The notes: generated from the letters alone by a model not told the origin. Counted from the first letter of the stretch, positions 1 to 6,522 are shown. The stretch: 10,069 nucleotides of DNA from Spirochaetaceae bacterium (GCA_031258615.1 JAIRMP010000128.1:1-10069), one strand, 5' to 3'. Made by a program: numbers and translations.

Positions 1-152
1 CGTGTGGGTTGTGCCGCTGGCACAACCGCACAGCGGCAAGCCGCTTCGCAGCTTGTGTAGCAAACTCCTATGGCAAGCCTACGGCTTGCCACGATTGCTT
101 CGCTTCGCTCGCAATGACGGATCGTAACCCGCCTGCCTGCCTACGGCGCAGG
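1..152. repeat. Mosaic of short palindromic intergenic repeats
   Basis: This stretch is a chain of short inverted repeats, not a gene. Seen directly: arms 7-15/19-27 (9 bp, 3-base loop, extendable past one bulged G); 32-37/40-45 (AGCGGC/GCCGCT); 71-79/83-91 (9 bp around TAC); a unit at 92-118 with GATTGC and GCAATGAC ends around TTCGCTTCGCTC; and 135-140/148-153 (GCCTGC/GCAGGC). Two of the units share the 9-base core GCCTACGGC (77-85 and 139-147). The 92-118 unit resembles a dispersed intergenic repeat that I recall from several unrelated bacterial genomes; that recollection is not checked. The repeats run straight into the broken solute-binding-protein gene, so they probably replaced its 5' part. 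An ORF can be drawn across them from position 9, but it has no coding character before about 153. Confidence 0.7.
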
Positions 153-669
153 CTGGCCTTGCAGAGCGGGGAGATAGACTTGTTGGGCGGCGATCTTGCG
201 GCAAAAATCCCGATGGAAAGCATCCCGGAGTTAAAAAACCCCCCCCCCCCCCCGATTTTGATATTTATGTCGTAGGTACGCTCTGCGCCACTTCATAGGC
301 TTTAACGAGACGAAACCGGCGTTCCAAGACAAAAACGTCCGGCTCGCGATGAATTATGCTATAGACAAAGAAGGCATCGCCAGAAACCTGGTTGACGGCG
401 CGGGGCTTATCGCCAAGGGGCTGTATCAGGCCGATACGCCTTACGCTACAGCGGAAAACAACTATTGCGCCCCCTACGACAGGGATAAGGCGATAGAAAT
501 ACTTGGAGCGGCGGGATACACAGACCCGGACGGTGACGGCGTGCGGGAAAAGGGACGCATGACTTACGCTTATACAGATTCCTCGAAAATCAAATTTACA
601 TTCGATGGCAACGATGCGGATTTGTCAGAATGGGAACGGATGCAAATCGCCATATATAAAAACGGCTGA
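153..669 (+). pseudogene. Remnant of a family-5 extracellular solute-binding protein (peptide/nickel ABC type)
   Basis: Three frames join into one recognisable protein. Positions 153-238 read LALQSGEIDLLGGDLAAK and onward. Positions 254-290 read FDIYVVGTLCAT in a second frame. From about 292 the third frame reads FIGFNETKPAFQDKNVRLAMNYAIDKEGI, here split over the motif, and continues to the TGA at 667-669. The FIGFN...P.F.D..VR.A.NYAIDKE pattern followed by AAGYTDPDGDG is typical of SBP_bac_5 periplasmic binding proteins, which deliver peptides or nickel to ABC importers. Frame is lost at the 15-C run (239-253; 13 or 16 C would restore it) and again near 291, where one missing base explains the shift. 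The N-terminal half is replaced by repeats, and the C-terminal lobe is missing after about residue 106 of the last frame. No start codon or ribosome site is visible. It is almost certainly non-functional. Confidence 0.8.
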
Positions 670-694
670 GCGCCATATTTTCAATGGCGCCAGG
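655..694 (-). terminator. Probable terminator of the rpoZ-miaA-tatD-UDG operon
   Basis: Read on the minus strand, GCGCCAT (690-684) and ATGGCGC (676-670) form a perfect 7-bp stem with a 7-base loop that contains the TGA stop of the UDG-like gene. The stem can be extended by about three pairs across a bulge. It is followed by CCG and then TTTTT (662-658) and more T/A-rich sequence. This fits an intrinsic terminator whose stem begins inside the last codons of the gene. The T run is short and separated from the perfect stem by seven bases, so efficiency is uncertain. Confidence 0.5.
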
Positions 695-1439
695 CTGTGT
701 TTTCTGTTAGTATTCGTTTGCGGTACTCGGTTCCTATCGCGGGGAGGGTTTCGGCGGTGGATTTGCCAGGCGGGGTTTTTTGGCGCAGGTCTATCGTAAA
801 CTGATTCATCGAAAAATGGCGGTACAGAAACAGGCAGTCCCTGTCAATCGCGCCCTGACGTACCATGTCCTCCAGGCCGGCTGTGTAGCGCTCAAAAATG
901 CCGCGCTTCCTCATTTCAGAATAACCGGTTATCCAGACCGGTACACGGAGCGCCTGAAAAAAATCCGCCAAAAGCCGCGCCATTTTTGTTTGGGATGCGT
1001 CAATCACGCGGCTCATTTTTTCGCCGCCGAGTCTGCATAAGTCCCGGAGATCGGCGGTGCGCGGCGTATGTACGGGAGTTTTGTTCAGAATAATCACGTT
1101 TTTCCTGAAATCTACCCCAAGGGTGCTCTCGCTTTTGAAAAACTTTTCCGCAATTTTGCCTGAAGGCCCCACAAGGTAACGGCGGTTTTCAGCGGCCTGC
1201 TCGCGCCGCCCCGGATTGTCCCCCACAAGGATAAGTTTTATCTCCGCGCCGCCGTCAACATCGTCAAGCGCCGTGTTGTAAACGACAGGCGTATCGACAC
1301 TGTAGCGCGGGCCGTCTCGTTCATCTATCAAGCGCTGCTGAACTTTCCGCAAATCCGGCAGCCCGGCCCCTATCTCCTCCGCAATCGCGCGGAAACTGTC
1401 CCTGCACCGGCAAAAAGCCCCGTACTCAGCCTGTTTCAC
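681..1439 (-). CDS. Uracil-DNA glycosylase superfamily-like protein
   Basis: A 252-residue soluble protein with a GTG start that overlaps the tatD stop by four bases (GTGA). AGGA about ten bases upstream serves as ribosome site. Residues 73-80 (GDNPGRRE), following the hydrophobic strand IKLILV, match motif 1 of the uracil-DNA glycosylase fold. The Asn-Pro-Gly core is closest to the GINPG of MUG/TDG and the GMNPG of SMUG enzymes, where that Asn is catalytic. RRYLVGPSGKIAEKFF then resembles the usual phosphate/base-binding stretch, and NKTPVHTPRT (119-128) the family's conserved N...P..R.P segment. HFSMN (208-212) stands where other families have HPSxxN. These matches support base-excision repair or another nucleobase-recognising role. 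The motif variants fit no single named UDG family, so the substrate is not predicted. The clustering with miaA and tatD looks like a housekeeping nucleic-acid operon. Confidence 0.65.
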   Translation of the reverse strand: MKQAEYGAFCRCRDSFRAIAEEIGAGLPDLRKVQQRLIDERDGPRYSVDTPVVYNTALDDVDGGAEIKLILVGDNPGRREQAAENRRYLVGPSGKIAEKFFKSESTLGVDFRKNVIILNKTPVHTPRTADLRDLCRLGGEKMSRVIDASQTKMARLLADFFQALRVPVWITGYSEMRKRGIFERYTAGLEDMVRQGAIDRDCLFLYRHFSMNQFTIDLRQKTPPGKSTAETLPAIGTEYRKRILTENTAWRH

Positions 1440-2257
1440 AGCGGCATCTTCCTGTAAACCTTGTAAAAGTTTTCATCGGCGGTACGTTCAAGTTCCGTTT
1501 TTGTACAGGACTGCCCCGCCTCACGCTTTATAAGCGCGGCCTGTTCAATGACAAGGTGTATGTCCGCGTATGTTGAGAAGTTTCTGCCGGGGAGCCTTTG
1601 GTACGGGGCGTCCGTTTCAAACAGCAGCCTTTCGGAATCTATCGCGGCGCACGCCCTGATCGCGTTTTTGTGGTTCAACAGAATCGCCGTTCCGAATGAA
1701 AAGTAAGCGTTTACCCCGCGGCGCAGGATTGACGCGGCCTCCTCCGCCGTCCCGGAATACGAATGAAACACTACGGACGGGATATTCTTCAAGAGACTTG
1801 AGTACGAAAAGATTTTTTGCATGGCGTGGCGCACATGAAGGACGAGCGGCAGATCGCGCCCCTCCGCCACGACCAGGTGCGTCCGGAACAGTTCATCCTG
1901 CAATTCTTCGGTGGCGCGGAATTCCCCGTTAAACAGATCGAAGCCCGTCTCCCCCACCGCGTCTATACGGCCTCCCGCGGCAAGTTCGCTCAACAGCGAC
2001 AGCGAGTCCCGCACGGTTTTCAAGGCGCACCCTCCCTCGCCGGACGCCCCGTGTGAAGCCAGTTGGCTTGGAAGCTGGGGGTGGACGGCAAAGCAGAGGG
2101 CCATCGGAAATGCCCGCGCGGCGTTTTCGTTGTACAAAAATTCTTCCTGCCGCCAAGCGCTCGCCGCGCAGACCAAATTCAGTTTGACCCGTTCCGCTTC
2201 GGCGCCGGCGTACAGCTTTGACAGGTCAAACGGATGTGAATGAGCGTCCGATGCCAT
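1436..2257 (-). CDS. tatD: TatD-family metal-dependent hydrolase / putative DNase
   Basis: A 273-residue TIM-barrel metallohydrolase of the TatD type; characterised members are 3'-5' DNases or act in nucleic-acid turnover in the cytoplasm. Metal ligands are visible in family order: H6 and H8 in DAHSHPFD, E103 in GETGFD, H141 in LPLVLHVRHA, H165 in VVFHSYSG and D216 in LLFETDAPY. The ATG at 2257 is preferred to an in-frame ATG at 2356. It starts the protein right at the HxH strand, as in the family, and has AGAAGG just upstream, while the extension is proline-rich and antisense to nothing useful. The gene begins 32 bases inside the end of miaA and its stop overlaps the next start, so translation is probably coupled across the three genes. 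The call to family is firm. The exact substrate is not shown, and other TatD-like proteins with the same residues have unknown roles. Confidence 0.88.
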   Translation of the reverse strand: MASDAHSHPFDLSKLYAGAEAERVKLNLVCAASAWRQEEFLYNENAARAFPMALCFAVHPQLPSQLASHGASGEGGCALKTVRDSLSLLSELAAGGRIDAVGETGFDLFNGEFRATEELQDELFRTHLVVAEGRDLPLVLHVRHAMQKIFSYSSLLKNIPSVVFHSYSGTAEEAASILRRGVNAYFSFGTAILLNHKNAIRACAAIDSERLLFETDAPYQRLPGRNFSTYADIHLVIEQAALIKREAGQSCTKTELERTADENFYKVYRKMPL

Positions 2258-3257
2258 CGTCCTTCTCCAAGAAAACCGCCAATTCCCGTTGAATGACGGC
2301 GGCGGCGGCGGAAATTGCCGCCCCCTCGCCATCTCCCCCCATCCCGGACTCTTCATGAAGTCTGATCCATGTAACGCCGGGAACTTTTCTGAACCAGGTT
2401 ATCTGCCGTTTCGCGTACTGGCGGCTGTGCTGGGCGACAATGGCCTGGACACCGGCAAGGTCGCCTGAAAGACGCCAGGCGCCGTCTTCGCCGCCGACAA
2501 AGAATTCCTTGTAGCCGATTGCCCTTAAACCGGGGTCTTTGGGCGTATAGCCCCTGTCAAACAGCCCCCGCGCCTCGTCCGCAAGCCCGGCGTCAAACAT
2601 CCGCGAACAGCGCCGGTTTATGCGCCGGTACAGCGCTTCACGTTCCCATTCAAGGCCGACGAGCAGGAAGCGGTACTTGTCCCGGCGGTCCCCAGCGGTT
2701 ACCTTGCAGTCGCTCAGCGCGCGGCCCGTCAGCCGTACTACTTCCAGCGCCCGTAGCAGCCTGTAGTCATCGTTAGGGTGTATGCGCGCCGCGCTTTCCG
2801 GGTCGGCCCCGCGCAGTTCCGCAAGGAGAAGTTCCCTGCCGCCGGCGCGAAGCTCCGCCCCTAGCTTTTCGCGGACAGCGGCGTCTGAGGGCGGGGAGTC
2901 TGGCAGTCCCTGGATGAAATTTTTCAGATAGAAGCCGGCGCCGCCTGAAACAACAGGCAAGAGGCCGCGCCTGTGTATATCATCGCAGGCAGTGTCGGCG
3001 CGGCGCGCGAATTCACCGGCGTTAAACTGTTCATCGGGATCGATTATGTCTATCAGGTGATGAGGCAGCGCGGCCCGGAGCGCGTCAGCCGGTTTTGCCG
3101 TGCCTATATCGAGCCCGCGGTATACCTGCATGGAATCGGCGGAAACTATCTCCGCCCTATACCAGGGCTTGCCGCAAAAAAGATTTACAAGTATCGCTGT
3201 CTTGGCTGACGCGGTAGGCCCAAACAGGACCAAAACGGGAACCGGCTTTTCCGGCAT
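2226..3257 (-). CDS. miaA: tRNA dimethylallyltransferase (tRNA A37 isopentenyltransferase)
   Basis: MiaA transfers a dimethylallyl group from DMAPP to N6 of adenosine 37 in tRNAs that read U-starting codons. The 343-residue length is slightly above the usual 300-320. Hallmarks in order: P-loop GPTASAKT (13-20), SADSMQVYRGLDIGTAKP, PHHLIDIIDPDEQFNAGEF, the GGAGFYLK segment near residue 110, AIGYKEFF, and the C-terminal QYAKRQITWFRK. The P-loop has Ala18 where the family has an almost invariant Gly (GPTASGKT), a one-base GGC to GCC difference. The ATG at 3257 lies 12 bases after the rpoZ-like stop with only a weak purine-rich stretch before it, so coupling to the upstream gene is likely. The last 32 bases overlap tatD. 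They include a GCC-repeat stretch coding for Ala-Ala-Ala-Ala, which may be a lineage-specific tail extension. Confidence 0.95.
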   Translation of the reverse strand: MPEKPVPVLVLFGPTASAKTAILVNLFCGKPWYRAEIVSADSMQVYRGLDIGTAKPADALRAALPHHLIDIIDPDEQFNAGEFARRADTACDDIHRRGLLPVVSGGAGFYLKNFIQGLPDSPPSDAAVREKLGAELRAGGRELLLAELRGADPESAARIHPNDDYRLLRALEVVRLTGRALSDCKVTAGDRRDKYRFLLVGLEWEREALYRRINRRCSRMFDAGLADEARGLFDRGYTPKDPGLRAIGYKEFFVGGEDGAWRLSGDLAGVQAIVAQHSRQYAKRQITWFRKVPGVTWIRLHEESGMGGDGEGAAISAAAAVIQRELAVFLEKDDGIGRSFTSV

Positions 3258-3269
3258 GACGCCCAGCGC

Positions 3270-3491
3270 CTAATGTACCGGCAGGGCAGTGTCTTCCGTG
3301 TTTTCCAACAGTCTGAATTTAACTCTTCCGGTAAAAACCTGCCTGGCCGCCAGGGATACAACCTTGCCGTCATTCTCCTCCACTTCCGGGCCATTTAGCC
3401 TGGAAAGCTGGTATGAGCGCCGTGCGGACGCGCTTGTGATTTCGTACATATTGCTTTGATATTTAATGAGTTCTTCTAAAGGGAAAATCAT
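3270..3491 (-). CDS. rpoZ: RNA polymerase omega-subunit-like protein
   Basis: A 73-residue protein starting MIFPLEELIKYQSNMYEITSA (split in reading). Its omega-type pattern is an N-terminal helix with N-x-Y-E-I/L-x-x-A followed by ARRSYQLS, then EVEENDGKVVSLAARQVFTGRVKFRLLE, matching the conserved 'K.V..A..E/Q...GK..' region. Omega binds the beta' subunit and helps RNA polymerase assembly. The assignment rests on this short pattern and on the position before miaA; sequence identity to classical omega is modest. A longer ORF to 3563 exists, but its extra 24 codons lie across the promoter and an inverted repeat, so the ATG at 3491 is chosen. No Shine-Dalgarno stands at a usable distance, which agrees with the promoter placing the transcript start on the ATG. 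First gene of the four-gene minus-strand operon. Confidence 0.72.
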   Translation of the reverse strand: MIFPLEELIKYQSNMYEITSASARRSYQLSRLNGPEVEENDGKVVSLAARQVFTGRVKFRLLENTEDTALPVH

Positions 3492-3526
3492 ACTTTTATG
3501 ATAACGTTTCTCCACGCCGCCGTCAA
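3491..3526 (-). promoter_or_regulatory. Sigma-70-type promoter of rpoZ-miaA-tatD-UDG, predicted leaderless
   Basis: Read on the minus strand: -35 TTGACG (3526-3521), a spacer of exactly 17 bases, and -10 TATCAT (3503-3498). Each hexamer matches five of six consensus bases. Counting seven bases on from the -10 places the start point at 3491, the A of the rpoZ ATG. The -35 box is also the loop of an 8-bp inverted repeat. Confidence 0.7.
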
Positions 3527-3534
3527 GCGGCGTG
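3513..3534. repeat. 8-bp inverted repeat flanking the -35 box
   Basis: CACGCCGC (3513-3520) and GCGGCGTG (3527-3534) are perfect reverse complements separated by six bases. Those six are exactly the -35 hexamer of the rpoZ promoter. This placement suits a repressor operator, but it could also be chance in GC-rich DNA or one copy of a short intergenic repeat. Confidence 0.45.
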
Positions 3535-3695
3535 CGGAGGCAGTGAGTATTTAAGCGGGACAAACGGGAAGACGATTGTCAGGCCCGGAAATGCTCCCGG
3601 CGAGGCCTTGCCCGCCCGCTTGTCATTCCGGCAATAGATCAATTAAGCTGGATTCATTCGGGAATTTTAGTTTTCGGATGATTCTTACAAATCAA
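3535..3695. other. Intergenic stretch between divergent operons, no clear element
   Basis: Nothing here reads as a gene. The promoter of the rfu operon should lie in it, but I see no convincing pair of boxes. TTGTCA at 3620-3625 is a fair -35 with only weak -10 candidates (around 3643-3649). TACAAA at 3686-3691 would start transcription inside the riboswitch. The stretch from 3630 on is clearly more A/T-rich than its surroundings, as expected for a promoter region. Confidence 0.4.
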
Positions 3696-3854
3696 TTTTC
3701 GGGGTAGGGTTAGCGCGGGGCGCGGTTTTTGGCGCGTTGCCGCGTGAATCCCGACCGGCGGTTAAAGCCCGCGACTCCAGCGGCCCGTAAAAGGGCGTTG
3801 GACTGAACCGGTGAAATTCCGGCGCCGACGGTACAGTCCGGATGGGAGAAAAAG
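3696..3854 (+). promoter_or_regulatory. FMN riboswitch (RFN element) controlling the rfu operon
   Basis: The conserved RFN core is readable in order. GGGGTAGGG (3701-3709) opens it. TCCCGACCGGCGG (3749-3761) follows, then TTAAAGCCCGCGA, a variable hairpin CCAGCG-GCCC/GGGC-GTTGG (about 3777-3801), CCGGTGAAATTCCGG (3808-3822), GCCGACGGTACAGTCC (3824-3839) and GGATGGGAGAAAA. P1 pairs TTTTC (3696-3700) with GAAAA (3848-3852). FMN binding to this aptamer lowers expression of riboflavin synthesis or uptake genes. There is no room for a separate terminator: the GGGAG ribosome site (3844-3848) sits at the closing strand of P1 and the rfuA ATG begins at 3856, so control is probably by hiding the ribosome site. 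Loop L2 is unusual: 39 bases (3710-3748) stand where about six are normal, and they contain an extra helix. Confidence 0.95.
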
Positions 3855-3855
3855 T

Positions 3856-4911
3856 ATGAATAGGAGTTACAGAAAAATGGCGGTCATAGCGATCGCCCTG
3901 ACGTTGACGCTTGCAAACTGCAAGCCCAGGCAGACTTCAAAGGCACAGCCTGCCTCACAGCCACAAGCCGTATCCATCGCGGTGTTCATACCGGGCGCGG
4001 CTTCAGGAAGTCCAATCTACGAGATGCTTGCCGCCGGCGTTAAGCGGGCCGCCGGCGAGTACAACGCGGCCTCCGCCGGTCAGTCCGCCGCTGTGCAGGT
4101 GATCGAGGCCGGCTACAACCAGGCCGAGTGGGAAGCAAAGCTCACCGCGCTTGCCGCAAGCGGGAATTACGACCTGATAGTGTCGTCCAACCCGTCCCTC
4201 CCCGCTCTGGCTCAGGCGGTGCGGGAAAAATTCCCGTCCCAGCGTTTCCTGCTGCTGGACGGAGAGCTTTCCGGCGATCCCGGCATATACACACTCAAGT
4301 ACAACCAGCGGGAACAGTCCTACATGGCAGGCTACCTCGCCGCCCTCTACATCGCCGAATCCGGGGGAGGCAGGGCGGGCCTTATCGCGGGGCAGGAGTA
4401 CCCGGCCATGTTGCAAACGATACTTCCCGGCTACCGTGAGGGAGCGGCGGCGGTAGACCTGGGCATAGAGGTCGACTTCCGGGTAGTCGGCAACTGGTAC
4501 GACGCGGCCAAATGCGCCGAGCTTGCCGCCGGCATGATCAAGGCGGGCGTCCGGGTGATCCTCACCGTGGCCGGAGGCGCGAACGAGGGCGCTGTCCAGG
4601 CGGCAGTCGAGGCGGGAGCGGATAACGCCCGGATAATCTGGTTTGACACAAACGGCTATGACGCGCGCCCGCCCTACATCATCGGGAGCTGCGTGATCCG
4701 CCAGGACATGGCGGCCTACAACAAGACAAAACTATTCCTTGGGGGGGCGCTGCCCTTCGGCAGCGCGGAACTGGCGGGCTTACGGGACGGGTATGTCGAT
4801 TTTATAGAGGACGACCCGCTGTACGCCGCCGCCGTGAGCGCCCCTGTCCGCGAAAAGATGGGCGTTATGCTCAGGCGGCTGCGTTCCGGCGAGCTGGCGC
4901 TGGAAGATTAG
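3856..4911 (+). CDS. rfuA: Riboflavin-binding lipoprotein, BMP/PnrA family
   Basis: A 351-residue exported lipoprotein, the substrate-binding part of a riboflavin ABC importer. The signal peptide is MNRSYRKMAVIAIALTLTLA with a relaxed spirochaetal lipobox (LAN-C) giving Cys22 as lipidation site. The mature part has the BMP-domain plan: VSIAVFIPGAASGSPIYEML, YDLIVSSNPSLPALAQAV, RFLLLDGE, NQREQSYMAGYLAAL (the Q..Y.AGYLAA motif of this family), a GLIAG strand, YDAAKCAELAAGMIKAGV and GCVIRQDMAAYN. Family members bind purine nucleosides (PnrA), autoinducers or riboflavin (RfuA of Treponema pallidum). The FMN riboswitch directly upstream points to riboflavin. The ATG at 3856 is preferred to a GTG at 3811, which lies inside the riboswitch loop; GGGAG is eight bases upstream. 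It is the first gene of rfuA-rfuB-rfuC. Confidence 0.92.
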   Translation: MNRSYRKMAVIAIALTLTLANCKPRQTSKAQPASQPQAVSIAVFIPGAASGSPIYEMLAAGVKRAAGEYNAASAGQSAAVQVIEAGYNQAEWEAKLTALAASGNYDLIVSSNPSLPALAQAVREKFPSQRFLLLDGELSGDPGIYTLKYNQREQSYMAGYLAALYIAESGGGRAGLIAGQEYPAMLQTILPGYREGAAAVDLGIEVDFRVVGNWYDAAKCAELAAGMIKAGVRVILTVAGGANEGAVQAAVEAGADNARIIWFDTNGYDARPPYIIGSCVIRQDMAAYNKTKLFLGGALPFGSAELAGLRDGYVDFIEDDPLYAAAVSAPVREKMGVMLRRLRSGELALED

Positions 4912-4929
4912 CTCCCGGTACCGAAAAAA

Positions 4930-6522
4930 TTGTTTCAGCTACAGAATATCTACAAAACATTCCCGTCCAATGGGGCGCGGGCGTTGGAAGGCGCCGATTT
5001 CGAGGCGGAGAGGGGCGGAATCCATGCGGTTTTTGGCGAGAACGGGGCGGGGAAATCGACACTGATGCAGATTCTCGCCGGCTTCCGGCAGGCGGACAGT
5101 GGGAAAATCATCATAGACGGGCAGCCGAGGCGTTTTTCCTCACCGGCGGACGCCCTTTCGCTCGGCATAAGCATGGTAAGGCAGAGGCCGGCGATCTGCC
5201 CGTCACTCCGCGTCTGGGAGGCGTGCGCGCTGGGGGCGGAGGCGCGGCGCGGCCCCTTCCTCCGCAGGCGGGCTTCCCGCGACATGGTGAGCCGGCTCTC
5301 GCTGGAATGGGGCTTCGACCTGCCGGTCGAAGCCCCCGCCGAAACCCTGAACGCGGCGGGCAGGCAACAGGCGGCGGTGCTGGCGGCGCTGCTGCGGAAC
5401 GCGCGCCTGCTCATATTTGATGAGGCGACGGCTATACTCAACAGTGAGGAAAGCGAGAAATTCTTCGCGCTGCTTGGACGGCTCGACGCTTCGGGGCTGA
5501 CTATCGTGATAATCTCCCACAAACTGGACGAGACGCTCGCCGTAGCCGGACGCGCCACGATCCTCCGCAGGGGACGCACCGTTGCCGCGCTGGACAGAAG
5601 CGAATTCAGCGCGGAAAAGATAATTCCGCTGATGTTCGGCGGCGAGTACGAGGCCGCCCGCGCCGGGTCGCTGGCCGTCCAAACTGGCGCGGGCGAGCAA
5701 AAAAGGTCAGGCAGGCAGGGCGCGGCCACGCTGCAAGCGCTGTTGCGGGCCGAAAACCTGTCCGCGGCGGACGCCGCCTACCCCGTCATACACTCGGTAG
5801 ACATAGCCCTTCACGGCGGCACGGTGTACGGCCTCGCCGGGGTGCGGGAGAGCGGCACGGAGACGCTGATGCTGACCCTCGCCGGTTTCCTGCGTCCGTC
5901 CGCCGGGCGCGTCCTGATGGGGGAGGCGGCGCTGGAAAGCGGGACGCTCTACTTTCGCGGGAACGGCGGCGCGTACCTCGGCGTGGACGGCGGACTTTTC
6001 ATAGCCGCCTGGGACAAGGAACTCTCGATCCGCGACAACCTCGTCATACACGCGCACAGGCGCTTCCCCCACAGATACCGCCCGCTTGCCGGGCTGGGCC
6101 TGCTGGATGTCAGCCGACTGCGCGGCTGGGTTCTCTCCATGATGCGCGGCGCGGACATAGACGGGCCCTCCGGCGCAAGGGCGGGGACGCTGTCCGGCGG
6201 TATGCTGCAACGCCTGCTTGTGGCGCGCGAGCTGGCCGAAAACTCTTCCGTCATCATAATGTCCGAGCCGGGCTGGGGGCTGGACAGCCGGCGCCGCGGG
6301 GACTTGTTCGGCCTTTTGCGGGACGCGGCGGACTCAGGCAAGGCTGTTTTGCTGTTCCTGTCAGACTTAAACGACCTGGTGGAGGTATCGGACGAAATCT
6401 TTGTGATGTGCCGGGGCCGCGTTACGCTTACCCTGACCAAAGACATGATGGACGGCAAGGATTCACGTTCGTCAATCAGGCGCCGGATCAACGCGGCGAT
6501 GAGCGGGGCTGCCAGCCAATGA
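4930..6522 (+). CDS. rfuB: Riboflavin ABC importer, double ATP-binding protein
   Basis: A 530-residue fusion of two ABC nucleotide-binding domains that powers riboflavin import at the inner membrane. Domain 1 has Walker A GENGAGKST (36-44), a degenerate signature LNAAGRQQ (140-147), Walker B LLIFDEAT (160-167) and the switch His197. Domain 2 has a degenerate Walker A GVRESGTET (304-312), a perfect signature LSGGMLQ (421-427) and a Walker B without its Asp (IIMSEPGWGLD, 442-452). In the head-to-tail ABC dimer, the good half-sites (Walker A/B of domain 1 and signature of domain 2) meet in one site, so one active and one inactive ATP site are expected. This asymmetry is common in BMP- and ribose-type importers. 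The start is a TTG 18 bases after rfuA; no in-frame ATG fits, and the ribosome site is weak, suggesting coupling to rfuA. The stop overlaps the rfuC start. Confidence 0.9.
   Translation: MFQLQNIYKTFPSNGARALEGADFEAERGGIHAVFGENGAGKSTLMQILAGFRQADSGKIIIDGQPRRFSSPADALSLGISMVRQRPAICPSLRVWEACALGAEARRGPFLRRRASRDMVSRLSLEWGFDLPVEAPAETLNAAGRQQAAVLAALLRNARLLIFDEATAILNSEESEKFFALLGRLDASGLTIVIISHKLDETLAVAGRATILRRGRTVAALDRSEFSAEKIIPLMFGGEYEAARAGSLAVQTGAGEQKRSGRQGAATLQALLRAENLSAADAAYPVIHSVDIALHGGTVYGLAGVRESGTETLMLTLAGFLRPSAGRVLMGEAALESGTLYFRGNGGAYLGVDGGLFIAAWDKELSIRDNLVIHAHRRFPHRYRPLAGLGLLDVSRLRGWVLSMMRGADIDGPSGARAGTLSGGMLQRLLVARELAENSSVIIMSEPGWGLDSRRRGDLFGLLRDAADSGKAVLLFLSDLNDLVEVSDEIFVMCRGRVTLTLTKDMMDGKDSRSSIRRRINAAMSGAASQ

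Noticed and set aside
239..253. Active phase-variation switch
   Set aside because: A second frameshift near 291 and the missing gene ends mean that no run length restores a working protein.
2258..2356. Longer N-terminus for the TatD protein
   Set aside because: The extra 33 residues are proline-rich antiparallel reading of the miaA tail frame; the family begins at the HxH strand and the later ATG has a ribosome site.
3620..3649. Promoter of the rfu operon
   Set aside because: TTGTCA is a fair -35, but every -10 at 16-18 bases matches only about half of the consensus; not strong enough to list.
3811..3855. Upstream GTG start for rfuA
   Set aside because: It lies in the conserved GTGAAATT loop of the riboswitch; the ATG at 3856 has a ribosome site and gives a clean lipoprotein signal.
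4950..5729. Long minus-strand ORF opposite rfuB
   Set aside because: Its Ser/Ala/Pro/Arg-rich protein is the expected antisense shadow of a GC-rich gene; no ribosome site or motif.
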